Source of the DNA: Hemibagrus wyckioides
Taxonomy: Eukaryota > Chordata > Actinopteri > Siluriformes > Bagridae
Assembly (NCBI RefSeq): GCF_019097595.1
Contig: NC_080726.1
Coordinates: forward strand, 12,231,705 to 12,295,704
Direction: 5' to 3'
DNA length: 64,000 nt
The position numbers and the translations under genes are program-made. This document shows positions 12,600 through 52,424 of this stretch, piece after piece; positions within the stretch are counted from its first letter, which is position 1; each line of letters opens with the position of its first letter. A model generated the notes under the pieces. The model was not told the origin of the DNA. It did no database searches and worked only from the letters and a program-made list of their open reading frames with translations.

Positions 12600-14271
12600 T
12601 TCAGTAAAGTGATTGGTGTCTAATTTCTTGGATGTTTTTTCTGGGAAACCTCTAAGGGATTGTTTATTCAGAAAGCTGAACTGTTAGAATAATTATTGTG
12701 AGATCTGTTCCTTTTTATTGCTTTAAAGGTCCAAAGGAACTTGGTGTTATTGTAGCTTCTACAGGTCTCATTGTGTTAGAGAGGCAGTCAAGTGCCAGTT
12801 TTTTTTTCTTCATACCTTGTTCCGAGTCTGCAGGTATGAAAGGGAGCCCAGATGACTACACACAGCCATGTGTGTTTTCTTCAGTCTCAACAAATTAATC
12901 AAATTAAATGGTTAAAATATTTATTTTATAATAGTTAGTCATCTCCTTATACAGTTTTATTTGAATTGTAAAGTTACAGAATAGCTACAGTCTGCCATAA
13001 AATTCACTGCTTTAACCATTATTGTGCTGCTGTTTGTCAAAAAAGCATACAATTAAAATAAAGCTTTTATCATTTCTTTTTTTTTTTTACAGTTTACTGT
13101 GCCTTTGTTCTATTGCTTCACTTTGCCATTTGCCAAGTGCCATTTTGAGGGGGGAGGGGGGATTGTAAGCTGTACAGTGGTTAAATGTGCTATGTAGCTA
13201 ATATTTAAATAATATTAACATTAGCATTTCTATGAAAATAAACACAATACTTTTGTGTCTACATAATCACGCCTGAATTTATGCGACAGATAAAATATTT
13301 GTTCACTCTAGTTAACGTAGAGGATTATTAATCTGATTTTATCCACCATAATTAATGTGTGTAATGAATACAATGAATACACATTATTACTAAATTCAGA
13401 TAATTTAAAATATCTAAAACTAAATAGGAAAGTTTTCATGCATCGTAGTGGGTTTTACAAATTATTTTTAATCTATTAAAAAAGTCTTCTTATTCTTAAA
13501 ATGATCTCTGAATATGTCGCTTCAGTTAGTCTTAGAATGGACCCAGTCTGTCATTTGTATCATGCAAAATGTAGGAGCAGGCTGCAAGTGTGTAATAGTC
13601 ATGTTTAATAGTGCCACTCCAGTCCTCATCACTGTTATACCTGTCTGCAATTAATCCACCGATTTATAAAACAAAGGATGAATCAAAATGTAAATGCAGT
13701 CGATGTAAATCATAAATAAAATAATTAGTGAACAAAACAACTCCAAACTGCTGCTTAAATGCTGAACAAACATGCAGTACATCACAAAAGCTGGGGAAAA
13801 GGAATATGAAACTGAGTAAAGGGAAAACAGATATGTGGGCATGATTGCTTGAGTGTGACCTCAAGACCAAAGTTTTATTTAGTCATTTTGTCAGTCAGCT
13901 TTGTTACCATCCTATTGTGTTGTTCGATATAAGACATGAGTAGAGCTTCTCCACTCATAAGCATATGCAAATATTTCCTCTATTTAAACATCAGCACAAT
14001 AAGCCTTTTAAATCAGAATTTAATCAAAGTTTTTCCTATCATATGCAGTCTAAATATGTTGTCTTCTGTAAAAAAAAAAAAAAAAAAACATTTACATGAT
14101 ACCTAGTATGTATAAGCAGAGAAACATTCATTGTGTATGTATGCAAATATGTTACCTAAAGCTAAGAAAACTTAAAGCAAATATGTCACCTAAAGCTAAG
14201 ATTTTTTTTAACAAGCAAGATGTACAGAGGAGGAGTAAGAGCTCTTCAGGAAAGGATTGGGTCGCTAGTTG
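12135..14271. other. SPCS2 3' UTR and intergenic spacer
   Basis: The stretch is non-coding and AT-rich, with a long TA run (12526-12596), a poly(A) tract at about 14070-14089 and a plausible polyadenylation signal AATAAA at 13057-13062. Small ORFs on either strand resemble no known protein. Confidence 0.5.
12526..12596. repeat. (TA)n microsatellite
   Basis: About 35 uninterrupted TA units lie downstream of the SPCS2 stop codon. Confidence 0.95.
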
Positions 14272-14782
14272 TTATAATCTCAAAGCACAGCATCTGGAAA
14301 TGAGCAGAGATAAATGCAGTACATTTGAGCTTTTGAGTCTGTTTAGCATAAACAGTGAGGTTTAAGGAGAAATTGATTAATTATAAGGGTAATATATTTG
14401 TTAATAAATTTTAGCTCTTTAAAGTCAGGAACAGGATAAGAAATGAAATTTAATGTAATATTAATACATTGTTAATGTTTACTGTATATTACCTGTATTT
14501 TTGAGGGCAGCCATGGTAACCCACCATATATTCCTGGGCATAGCACTGCTTTCTGCAACGCCCTCGATGGCCACATGTCCAGCCATGAACATTTATATCA
14601 TTAGCTGAAAAACAGAACCATCACACAGTTAATGTAAAGAATCATTTCATCCAAACATAACATTCTTCTAACATAAGCCCAGTGGGCAGCATCTGATCCT
14701 TGCAACTGCAAACATGTCATGATTTACCTTTGCAAGCTGTCAGCAGCAGAATAGTAAAGATGATCAATCCCAGTGCTTTCAT
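14272..14782 (-). CDS. defbl: Beta-defensin-like antimicrobial peptide, three exons
   Basis: Minus-strand exons: 14782-14728, 14604-14493, 14293-14272. All introns are GT-AG and the phases close to 62 residues. Exon 1 encodes a signal peptide (MKALGLIIFTILLLTACK). Exon 2 encodes the mature region with WTCGHRGRCRKQC and YAQEYMVGYHGCPQKYR, and exon 3 completes it with the CC pair (RCCALRL). The six cysteines are spaced C-x5-C-x3-C-x11-C-x5-CC, a fish beta-defensin pattern, and the three-exon layout is that of fish defensin genes. Such peptides are secreted and disrupt microbial membranes; that function is inferred. The gene lies alone between SPCS2 and ABCG1, and a TATA box sits upstream. It resembles fish beta-defensin-like 3 from memory, so the subtype is tentative. 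Confidence 0.92.
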
Positions 14783-14867
14783 GCTGTTAAACCAATATTT
14801 GAGAGAAGAAGGAAGAGAGAGTACCTTTATTTACAATCTCAGGCATCAAAGCAGCCTATGCCAGGCT

Positions 14868-14878
14868 CTATTTATATA
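14868..14878 (-). promoter_or_regulatory. TATA box of the beta-defensin gene
   Basis: On the minus strand TATATAAATAG lies about 86 bp upstream of the start codon, a spacing that allows a short 5' leader. A TATA box suits an inducible, tissue-restricted gene, in contrast with the TATA-less promoters of its neighbours. Confidence 0.65.
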
Positions 14879-15595
14879 CTATTACACCCATAGAAGGGAG
14901 GGGTGGGTAGAAGAGGCTTAGTTATAATCTCTCTCTTACAATTAATTCAGAAACTCTGAACTAAACTTGGAGAAATTGCAGAGAAAAAGCAGTAGACACA
15001 CCAAAAAAGAGGTTAAAAATAACATGCATGAAGCTTCACTGCACATATAAAAGTCTTATGAATAGAGAGGACAAGCATGAAATTATATTCTGATGTACAG
15101 ATTATGTAAATGATCTGCTTTTGTTTATTAAAGATTTGTATAAATATCATATGCCCTTTACCCCACTATCTCCCTCACACATCATTATATGGATTTTCTT
15201 TTCTTAGTTTTTATTGTCTCTGTGTTAGTAAAGTTTAATCTGTTAAACTTATATAAACATGCAGTGGTGTTGATGTAGTGGACGAGACGCTTTGTCAGCA
15301 AAAATGATTGAGATTCCACAGCAACAGCAAAAGAGGCACATGTGGTCCCTTGTGACCAGACCCCCCCACCCCCCAAACTCATAAACATGGTTGGAAAACA
15401 TAGTTGTATAATGGAAGACGTAATCATGGATTTTCATCCCATTTCACATTTCTGGTTAAACTGAATAAAATATCGTAAAATATATGAGTAGAACATAGTT
15501 TGCTTTTGTTTAGAACAATCTAGAAAGTCTACATTAAACTTATTCTGAATTGATGATATTTGGGTCAGCATCCTCTTCTGCCTCCCCCTGTCTTC

Positions 15596-15709
<114 letters not shown>

Positions 15710-16504
15710 GTATATTTTCATACATATTTTAATACCCAGTCTTAATGCCCAGTGTTCCTTGGATATACTCTGATAGATCTACTACCATGCTGACTAGGAT
15801 AAAGCAAGTACTGTAGATTAAGGAATGAAAGAATGAAAAAAGGACAGTTCATTCTTCTGGCCGTTTTGTGTTAAAAGGTCCCCTGTTGGAGGAGCTTTTT
15901 ACATTTGTGCAATCAAAAACAACAGCTTTTGCTGAAGGGTTTCTCGAGATTTATTATAATAATATTATTTTTTTTTTTTTTTACAAAGATTACAATTTGT
16001 TTGTATTTTTTTTAAATGTATTAAATGATAGATAATAGTAAATAGTGTGCAATGTTTTTTTCTTTTATTATTGCTCAAATTCTTGTGTTAAATAGTTTTC
16101 TAATAGTTTGTAAAAAAAAAAAAAAGAAAGAAAAATTTACTTTTACTTTTTCAAAACAGTTTGTGACAAAGTTGCATGTAGAAAAGGTAAATTTCAATGG
16201 AATGGGCTTTTTTCATGTCAGAGGAAGAGCTTCCACTTTACTCAAGGATGCTACTGTATTTGGTCTTTATTCTTCTCTCTTGCAGTAGACAAATATTATT
16301 TCCATTGAAGTCCACAAGGGGGCGCATACACTAACGTATGGATCTGACCTGCCTCCATCTCTGCGACTAATAAGAGGAGGAGCAGGGGAAATTTCTTAAC
16401 AATTATATTCCCGTTGTTCACATTTGTATTTACTGTAGTGCTTAATTTCTATTTACAAATAATCTGCCCACATCTTTACAGATTAACCAATTACACAATA
16501 TAAG

Positions 16505-17015
16505 TATCACGTTGCATGCTTAGATCTCAAATAAATGAAGACCCTCACCAATTTAACAGAACCTTAATAGTTGAAGTGTTGGAAACAGGGAAAATGGTCT
16601 AGTGACATTGACAAGGGCCAAATTGTGATGACTAGATGACTGGGTCAGAGCACTTTCCAAATCAGCAGGTATTTTGGGGTGTTCCCAGTATGCAGTGGTT
16701 TGTACAAAAAGAGGTCCAAGGAATGACTTCAGGTGAATTGGTGCCCTAGGTTCATTGATTGTGGCGAGAGATGGGTAGCCTGTCTGGTACAATCCCCTCA
16801 GAAGAGCTACCCTTTGCAATGGACACTTTCAGCAGGATAATACTCCCTGACACACTACAAAAATTTTCAGGAATGGTTTGAGGAACATGACAAAGAGTTG
16901 ACTTGGCCTCCTATTTCCTTAGAGCCCAAAACCACAGCACAACCTCAGAGATCTTTTAGTCCATACCTTGACGGGTTAGAGATGTTTTGGCGATAGAAGG
17001 GGGTCCAATATTACG
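16505..17015 (+). mobile_element. Tc1-like remnant, same family as copy A
   Basis: Decayed homology to the element at 1973: GAAGTGTTGGAAACAGGG, GGCCAAATTGTGATGACTAG, GGGGTGTTCCCAGTATGCAG, and then the transposase end region (TTTCAGCAGGATAATACTCC, AAGGGGGTCCAATATTA-like). Much of the centre is missing and no frame is intact. Terminal repeats are not recognisable. Confidence 0.75.
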
Positions 17016-18356
17016 TGGTTGTTATTGCTGATATATAAATATTATGATCATCTTCATCATCATGCGTATACAGTATCTATCTTAATGTAGATTAGAACAT
17101 TCTTGCTATGAAAATTAGTTGACTTTAAACCGCACATTTTCTCTCAGCAATGTATGACAAGCAGACTCTGGATTCTAGTTTAATGTTAGACTCAATATGA
17201 TCATAACTCAGTCTTTTTTATATCAGAGGACAGATGAGGTGGATACATGGAGAGATGGGATTGAATGGATAGATGGAGGACAATGAAAAATGTTCTTTAT
17301 ATTAAAGTTACTTTTTTTATGTTTGTGAAATTGTGTGACAATCTTGCATCCTGTGTACCAAATTAGTATTGCATCTATTGTATTATCAATTTTCCCATCC
17401 TTTTGGGTTACAGAAGTAAGGATTACAGATCATTACTTCCTACCCTGCTATAATACATTGTTGGATGCATAAAAATGATCTACTTTAGGTTTTTGTGCTG
17501 CACAGAAAATTAGCAGCAGGAATTTAAATATTTTTTAATTTGTTCATTAACTAAGGGTGGTTGTTTATGAGTGAAAAACAATTATTAAAGTAATGATCAA
17601 CATTTTCATATAATTACATATTAATTTTGCTGCTGTCTATCTGCAATTGATATTACAAAATAGTGATTCAACACACACAGTTCATAAAAGCTTTTTGCTT
17701 TTTCTATTCTAAACCACTGCAGTTTGGTGGATGTGTCTCTGACAAACGTCCTGTGCAACAAGTGATTTATTTTACATTTTCAGGTACAGCGGTAAGTTTA
17801 AAATAAAAGTTTGTTTAACAGAGGAAATTGAGTCTCACATTATTTACATTTTATTCACACATAAACTATTAAACAATAAAGAAATTAAGACATCTTTTAT
17901 ATACATAGTTTAGTAGCCTACTATTCTTTTTGGCAGAATTTATCATTATAATCAACTTAATTATTTCCTGGATTTTGTATCACCATAGTCCCTAAATATA
18001 CTGTATGTAAATGCAGAAAATGGGTTTCAAATCAAAAACATTTCCCAGCAGTTTGTGTCTTCCCCCCACACTTCTCAAACCCAAGTCACACCCTTGGGAC
18101 TTGGTAACTCATACAGAATAACTAATATGTGCTGGACATGCCTATGTCCTGGGAATCAATTTTAAACAAATGACAAGCGAGGATCTATGCAAATTGACTT
18201 TAACAGAAACTTCTGTGAAACAACAGACACACACACACACACACACACACACACATTATAATTATTAAAAACTCTATTCAATAAACTTTCCATGAGGAGT
18301 GACTATTTCTGCACATGCACTGGGTCATCTAACAGGAAGGTGGACAGTTTTAACCA

Positions 18357-18545
18357 TTTTAAGGCAGCAGGATCAGAAGGCATCATGGCTCAGCTCCTTA
18401 CGGCTTGTACTCGGCAGTGGCACTGGTGTTCAGGGGGATTTTTGACCTCTCCCTGGAATGGTCACTAATCCCCATGTGAAAAAAACCCCCACTGCACTAC
18501 TCTTCCTGTCCTGAAGAAGCTCAACAGTGTCTTTACCACCATAGA
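18357..18545 (+). mobile_element. Non-LTR reverse transcriptase fragment
   Basis: Translation gives a broken version of the RT segment KAAGPDGI...ACxxQ...FNLSLE...VPVPKK (here KAAGSEGIMAQLLTACTRQW, then PVLKKLNSVF), matching the RT N-terminal region found also at 63760-63960. It is truncated at both ends and lies in no gene. Confidence 0.6.
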
Positions 18546-19008
18546 CCATCCACAGACTTTCAACAGAACTGAAAATGGAAGAAAAATTTAATGGGGCACC
18601 AACAATATGACAAATGTATATAGCTCGTGTATGTTGGAGAGACATGTGGTTTCTTCCTTCAGGATCATGGTGTAACACATAACGGTACAAGATGTGACCT
18701 TTGTTTTTTTTTTCTTTGTTTGCAGTTGAAAGGAAAAATAGTAGTACAGCATTGCTTCATATAAGCTGTGCCACATGAAAGAGCAGCTTTTACTTCTAAA
18801 CTTTAGGCTTTTCTTGAATTCTCTTTTTTAGGAAGCACTTTCTCTTTAAGTAAATTTGAATTTCTTAAGACGATAGCCCCTCGAGGTGTAGTATCTCCTT
18901 TTCGAGGTTGTCCTAAACACAAGTGGGCTACGAAATGCTAAAACATATACAAAGGAAGCATCAATAAATAGCAAATACACAAAGAACGAATACACAAAAA
19001 CAAAGAAG

Positions 19009-19735
19009 CAGGCCACAGCCATCAGGGAATACCGTTTCCATGAAAGGGTGTACATGGTCTGCACCAATGCTTAGGTAGGTGGTACATGTCAAAGTAAAAT
19101 CCACATGGATGGCAGGTGTCAAGGTTTCCCAGCAGAACACTGCCCAAAGCATGACACTGCCTCCGCTGGCTTGTCTTCATCCCATAGTGCATCCTGGTGC
19201 CGTGTGTTCCCCAGGTAAGTGACTCACACGCACCCGGCCATCCACGTCATGAGACCAGGCCACCTTTTTCCATTGCTCTGTGGTTCAGTTCTCACATGCC
19301 CATTGTTAGTGCTTTTGGAGGTGCACAAGGGTCAGCATGGGAACCCTGACTGGTCTGCAGCTGTGAAGCCCCATACTCAACAAACTGTCATGCACTGTGT
19401 ATTCTGACTCCTCCAGCATTAACTTCTTCAGCAATTTGAGCAACAGTAACTCGTCTGTTGGATCGGATCACACGGGCCAGCCTTCGCTCCCCACTTGCAC
19501 CATGACCCTGTCATCGGTTCACCACTGTTCCTAGGGACAACTTTTGATAGATACTGACCATTGCAGACCGGGAACACCCCACAAGAGCTGCAGTTTTGGA
19601 GATGCTCTGATCCAGCCGTCTAGCCATCACAATTTGTGCCTTGCCAAATTTGGCTCAAATCCTTACTCTTGCTTATTGATAATCAGTGTTATCCACGTCG
19701 CCTGTCAGTGGTCATAATGTTATGCCTGATCTTTG
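19009..19735 (-). mobile_element. Tc1-like transposon, truncated copy B
   Basis: Minus-strand copy of the same Tc1 family. The transposase 5' end and inverted repeat are on the right (GTCATAATGTTATGCCTGATC at about 19711-19731), and it runs leftward through the helix-turn-helix and the first catalytic part (HVDFTLTCTTYLSIGADHVH) to about 19009, where it is cut off. Several frameshifts are present. The 5' end lies only about 90 bp from the ABCG1 CRE motif. Confidence 0.88.
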
Positions 19736-19825
19736 GAATTATATACAAGAAATCTTAAACAGTTGCGGATGATGATCATGCGACAACAGTCTTTATCTGC
19801 CGTCAACATCCAGCGAGCCAGTGGG

Positions 19826-19833
19826 TGACGTCA
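19826..19833 (+). promoter_or_regulatory. CRE palindrome in the ABCG1 promoter
   Basis: TGACGTCA, a perfect cAMP-response element, lies 115 bp before the ABCG1 start codon at the edge of a short GC-rich, CpG-containing stretch (19826-19900). No TATA box is visible. CREB/ATF control is an inference from the motif only. Confidence 0.6.
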
Positions 19834-19947
19834 TCGAGCCGCGGGTTGTAAACAGAGCGCGTGAGAAAGTGAGAGAGCGCGCGCTGAGGGCTCATGCGCG
19901 AGATTTCTTCTCACCTGGCCAGTTACTAAGGGGTGCACTCGGTAGGA

Positions 19948-36566
<16,619 letters not shown>

Positions 36567-39023
36567 ACAACAAGACAGCAACAACTTTGACTCTTACACC
36601 CTAGAAATGGTGAGCAGGGAGAACAAAAGTTCTAAAGTGCTAAAGGCCCTATTAGGACAGCAATACACTGAACAGTTTAAACTACTTACATTTGGTGCAC
36701 TATTTTGCACTTAAAAAAGGATATGGATATCCGTGTGGATCGACAGTATAAGTATAAATACCTGTGACAATCCATAGTTGGTTTAAACAGTTATCAGGGA
36801 GTTGGACTCATGTCCTGTTTTGTTTTATGCTGTGTACCTTATGTATGTATAACATTCTGTCTGCATGGGTATGATGAATCCTATACTTAATATATAAGAT
36901 ACAACAATCATATAAATAGGAAATGGTTTCACAATTTTAAGAGCTGGTCTCTACTAGGAGTGGCATGACTATTAAGGATTAGTCAGCTTTCTCATAGTTC
37001 TCAAAAACTGATTCAGGACATTGTTATTTTAGGTTATTTTTCTAGCTAGATGTTATTAACAGCACTGCAGAGAACACACAACTGCAATTTAATTAACAGC
37101 CACACAAAAGCTATAAAATACCTTTTTTATATTCAATTCAATGAAAGAAATCTGTACAATAATAAATCTGTGTATCATATTACACTATTTATGGTCATAC
37201 AAATTCTTAATATGCACTTATGTGGATGAGCTGGCAGCTCAGCTAAAGTCGTTGATTCTGTACTTAAGACAGCACAGTGTGGAAGTTCATCAACAGAACT
37301 CTCCGTATAGCTCAGTAACCAGCCTTCCTTGGATAAAGGTTGCTATAGGACTGTCTGGGAAGTTTTTCCAGGTTGATATTGACTTGGGAGTTGCTACAAT
37401 AAACCCTCGCCTTAGTAGCCTTCAAAAGCAAGTCTGAATTCAGCCTTGGAGCTGGCATGCTCTGGCAGACTCTACACTATCTGTGACTAGTTATGCTGTG
37501 GTCCAAGTAGGACTGGGTAGTGTGAATTCCAGCCCATGGCAGCTAATGTGTTGTTTTATGGAATGCACATCTATAGCCATGCAAATTTCCATTGCCATTG
37601 CAATTCAGTGGCTGGATCCAAATCAGCATATTGATGACCGTACAACTAATCAATATCCTCAGAGTCCAGAAATAATGAAATGCACAGTATTTACTCTTTG
37701 TGCTCGTAGTTTGCTATTTTGAGTTTTCAAATAAATGAAGATCCACAATAAATGCACACAATTAGGGAAAGATTTAACCTCTCACTGGTGAAATAAAATA
37801 TTACTGATCTACACAAATATTTCTTAACTTGCTTTTATATAAAAAAAAGCTGCTTACATTTAAACAAATGTAAACTAGTCCTGTAAGCCACTAGCTGTTT
37901 GCAAATTGGCATATGTTCATATTGATGTTGAATGATCCCTAGGTTATTAGTATGTTGTTTGTTAGTTTTTTGTCTAATGTATTTTGTCTGCTAAAAATGC
38001 AGATGGATCTTATTAAATAGGTATCTTAAGTACATGTTTAGTGTTTGCCAGGGTGCTGACATTCCAAATGTCCATGTTATGTCACAGCATTACAACATAT
38101 GGAAACACTGATCTAGAAAAAATTATGTAATGTTTTTCTGATATGTCTGTAATTTTTTATATAAATTAAAATGCTAGGTTCTTTTGACTAATTCTTAAAA
38201 CAGAATAGCTTTGACAAAAATGGCATTTATTTATCACAGTGAGTAAAAGAATTGAATATGAAGTAAATATGAACATATCAGCATATTATCTAACAAGAAT
38301 CTTTATACCACTCTTTAAAATTTTGTATGTATTTCATCTTATAAAAAGCCTTTGATTAATAGACATAGGATATCATACGTGGTAATCAATTCGGAAAAAA
38401 AGTTGACAGTTCTGGTAACTGAAAAAGTTAAAATATGAATATTCAGGATATTCATATTTTATTTCAACCAAGTATTACAATTCTTACATATACATGTAAG
38501 TTAGAATATTATCGCTATGGACCTTTATGTGGAGAAATTAATGCAATCTTTGACTTTACACTGGTCTTTACATTGGTCTTTCAGTTTTACTAGGTTTCAG
38601 TTTTTGTCTAGAAGGCATCAGTCTAGCTTTTTCTTTGTATAATGGCTGCATATTATTGATGTTGTTTTCCCCATTTATTTAGAACTTGGGGCTGTATTTG
38701 GGGCTGTCAGATAATATTTCAAGAGAATACATTTCTTTTTTGTGATGTTTTAACTTGGTAGAGCAATAATAAATTTAAATGTTTTAAAAAAATACATGTC
38801 TTTAACAATGTTCCTTGTAAGCTTTAATAATATTATGCAAAATACAAACCTGAACCTGACATAGGTAGGACCCTAATGCAACCCTAATATCAATTACAAT
38901 TATAAACAATAAACTAAAATTGTGCATTCATACTTTACATTCCTTTATTGTTTACTTAAACTTTTTGCATACAGTCAACATATAAACTGTCACTAGTTTG
39001 ATATTTAACTGCATATGCATATA
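36567..39023 (+). other. Probable ABCG1 3' UTR and spacer
   Basis: No recognisable gene follows the ABCG1 stop. ORFs at 37141-37437 and 37483-37722 look like chance frames. The balanced-composition stretch at 37220-37700 may be 3' UTR. The rest is AT-rich. Confidence 0.45.
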
Positions 39024-39640
39024 CACTGGTCAGGCATAACATTATGAGCAGTGACAGGTGAAGTGAATAAGACTGATTATCTCCTCATCATGGTACCTGT
39101 TAGTGGGTGGGATATATTAGGCAGCAAGTGAACATTTTGTCCTCAAAGTTAATGTGTTAAAAGCAGGAAAAATGGGCAAGTGTAAGGATTTGAGTGTTTG
39201 ACAAGGGTCAAATTGTGATGGCTAGATGACTGGATCAGAGCATCTCCTAAACTGCAGCTCTTGTGGGGTGTTCCCGGTCTGCAGTGGTCAGTATCTGTCA
39301 AATTTCTGAAGAACTTAATACTGGTTCTGATAGAAAGGTTGCTGCATATGGGGCTGCATAACCACAGACCAGTCAGGGTGCCCATGCTGACCCCTATGCA
39401 TCTCTGAAAGCACCAACAATGGGCACGTGAGCATCAGAGCATGGAGCAATGGAAGAAGGTGGCCTGGTCTGATGAATCACATTTTCTTTTCCATGTGTAT
39501 GTTACTTTGACATGTACCACCTACCTAATCATTGTTGCAGACAATGTACACCTTTTCATGGAATGGTGTTCCCTGATGGTTGTGGCCTCTTTCAGCAGGA
39601 TAATGCGCCGTGCCACAAAGAAAAAATGGTTGATCGTTGT
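39024..39640 (+). mobile_element. Tc1-like transposon, deleted copy D
   Basis: Left end CACTGGTCAGGCATAACATT beside TA, then helix-turn-helix DNA, then a jump to the central transposase (GGGGCTGCATAACCACAGAC, GGAGCAATGGAAGAAGGTGG, GCAGGATAATGCGCC). Its deletions differ from copies A and C, and the right inverted repeat is lost. Confidence 0.85.
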
Positions 39641-40021
39641 ATTGATGTAGTCATTTGTGTACACTTTTCACTCATATGTGGCACCTGACTGTTGGTGGTT
39701 GATGGTATGATGATATCACAAGTCTGGTTACTGCTGAATCACTACATTTTGAATTGTGTCCAAATTTTCTAACTATAACTGTAAAAAACGGTTGAACTTG
39801 ACCAGCTCACATAAGTCCAAAGGAACACGAAAAGTCTTTAAAAATGAATTCAAAATAGCTTAAAATATCAATATAAAAAAAATTATATCTGTTCTTAAAA
39901 TGTGCCAAGCTGCGATAAATCCCACTTACAATAATTTCAGTGATGGTATGTTTTGTACATAAAAAGTAAATTGCCAGTTTGTGCCATTGTATGTTAATAG
40001 CATTTATTTATTAATTGATGC

Positions 40022-40066
40022 ATAATAATAATAATAATAATGATAATAATAATAATAATAATAATA

Positions 40067-40114
<48 letters not shown>

Positions 40115-40123
40115 TTATAATTT

Positions 40124-40215
<92 letters not shown>

Positions 40216-40223
40216 CATTATTA
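40022..40223. repeat. Double (AAT)n(ATT)n inverted microsatellite
   Basis: Two successive AAT-to-ATT blocks are separated by TTTTATAATTTTATAT. Each block is self-complementary and the two are also complementary to each other. The tract ends about 330 bp before the PGM2L1 start codon. Confidence 0.95.
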
Positions 40224-40551
40224 GCCGCCGGATAGGTTTTATCTGCCGCATTTGCCCCTCTAGCCGGACACGCCCCTCCGTTAAACCGATCGAACGTAAC
40301 AGAAGGGGAGCCTTCTCGTAAAGTCGTCTCGCGATATTACTCGAGATTCTCGCACTGCTAGCTGAGGGGTCAGTATTTAATGTCAGCTAACGCATTCAAG
40401 CTTGTTTGAGAACCAGTGTCGGAATGTTTACCTAACTGGTTTCGAGTGTTTGTACCAGTGTAGCGCTTGTACGGGGTAAATAAACGTTCAGTTTAACGTG
40501 AGAGAGACTGGGAAGAGTACGTTTCGGTGCACAATTGTGTTTTTGTGCAGC
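40224..40551 (+). promoter_or_regulatory. PGM2L1 promoter and 5' leader
   Basis: Composition shifts sharply from pure A/T to a CpG-containing sequence (for example GCCGCCGGATAGG, CGATCGAACG, TCTCGCGATATTACTCGAG). TCTCGCGA at about 40326-40333 is the core of a known housekeeping-promoter element bound by ZBTB33 or related factors. A weak TATTTAA lies at about 40374. The start site is not resolvable. Confidence 0.55.
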
Positions 40552-50855
<10,304 letters not shown>

Positions 50856-52332
50856 CTCTGCAGTTCAAAGAGCAATTGTGGAGGTGTCTTTGCGGGTTAG
50901 TTTCATCTTAATATTATTTCAGTGTCTGGAATGTTATCTCTTACTATAAAATGATTTCCAGGTTTATTTATTTTATTGTTGCAAATGTCTTAGTTTTGAA
51001 ACATTACAGGCTACAGGCATACATATTTCTGCCATTATGATTTATGTATCTTGTCAGTTATAGTGTCATTATGTTGAAATGTGTCTTTGTTCAATAAACC
51101 ACAAGGCTTTATCCCTTCCATAATATTTTGGTTAATTATAAGATACAAACAAAGCAATTGTCCTGATATGAAATGTCATTTTCTGTCTTATGATGTGATG
51201 TACCTGTGGTTGTAATAATGACCTAGGTGATTTGTCATTCACAACTTAGTGTTCCACTGAAATTAAAAGCTGATTCATTCTGCCATAACTGGCCAGCGTG
51301 CTACTGCGACAATATAATATGACACTACGCTGCTTTGCTGCTTTATAGACTGAGCCCATTTTTCAGTGGAAACATCTAGGATTAACTAGTAAATTTTAAT
51401 TCAGTGATGGTTGAATTAACATATTTTTTATCCCATACTAAATACATGAAAAGTGTAGATTTTGGTTGCAAACATTATCCAATGTAGTATACTGTAAACT
51501 GCGTGCACCAAGGATTTGGGATAGTCAGTTCCAGAATGTGATGGAATGCAGGGTTAAATAAATGAACAGATTTTACTTCACTGTCCCAAATTCCTAAGTA
51601 TACATTTTGGTGTTATTAATAATTCTTGGACAGGTACAATTTTGTAGAAGACTGGGTATGTAGATTAGGTATAAATTCCTACACAATTCAGAAAAGGGAT
51701 GACCCCAAAATGTGTTTACTGCTGTTAAAGAACAAATGTGAAATTGATTCCTTATCAGCACTCGGGTGATTATTTGAAATGGCACTGTAATGGAACATGT
51801 TGGTTGAGCTTGATGTTTGCATACAAGAAATTAATAAGGCAGGAAGATTGTTGCTGCTTTCAGTGTCTTGAATTTTTTATGTAGTATTCAGCTTGCACTA
51901 CAGATATCTATTTTTTTTAAGCCACAAATAAATATGGCCAAGAAATGTTGATAGACTGAATATTTATTTTGTGTATTCTTCACATTATACATATGGGCAG
52001 AAAGAATGTAATGTTGGCATTGTAAAGTGTTTTAAGCAAATCAAGAAAGAATATTTTCTTTATAGTACTATTCATGAGTACAAATTGAATTATTTATTTG
52101 TGGTGATACTCCAGATATATTTAATATATTGCATTTGTTTCATTTACCAGTTCAAGTGAACTGTATTGAATTAAAGAAAATCTCCAAATCAAACTGTAGT
52201 CAAAGAGTAGGTTTTTTTTTTAAAAGTATATTACAGAACCTGCGGAAATGTATTTTGACTCTGTTTTACTAAAACTTTAAATAAAACTTTAAATATTACA
52301 AAATATGTACATCTAAAATTCAATGTTATTTC

Positions 52333-52377
<45 letters not shown>

Positions 52378-52424
52378 AAAACAAACTGACTTTCTGTTTT
52401 TTTCTGTCAGAGGTATTAGAAATA
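50856..52424 (+). other. PGM2L1 3' UTR and spacer
   Basis: AT-rich and non-coding. A good polyadenylation signal AATAAA lies at 51093-51098, about 240 bp after the stop, with further candidates downstream. A CAGA repeat (52333-52377) lies just beyond the 3' end of the first olfactory receptor. Confidence 0.55.
52333..52377. repeat. (CAGA)n tetranucleotide microsatellite
   Basis: About eleven uninterrupted CAGA units lie roughly 50 bp downstream of the stop codon of the minus-strand olfactory receptor gene. Confidence 0.95.

Noticed and set aside
37141..37722. Two frames downstream of ABCG1 as a separate gene
   Set aside because: No domain or splice structure recognised; more likely 3' UTR.
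52333..52377. CRISPR-like regular repeats
   Set aside because: A simple CAGA microsatellite without spacers, in a vertebrate genome.
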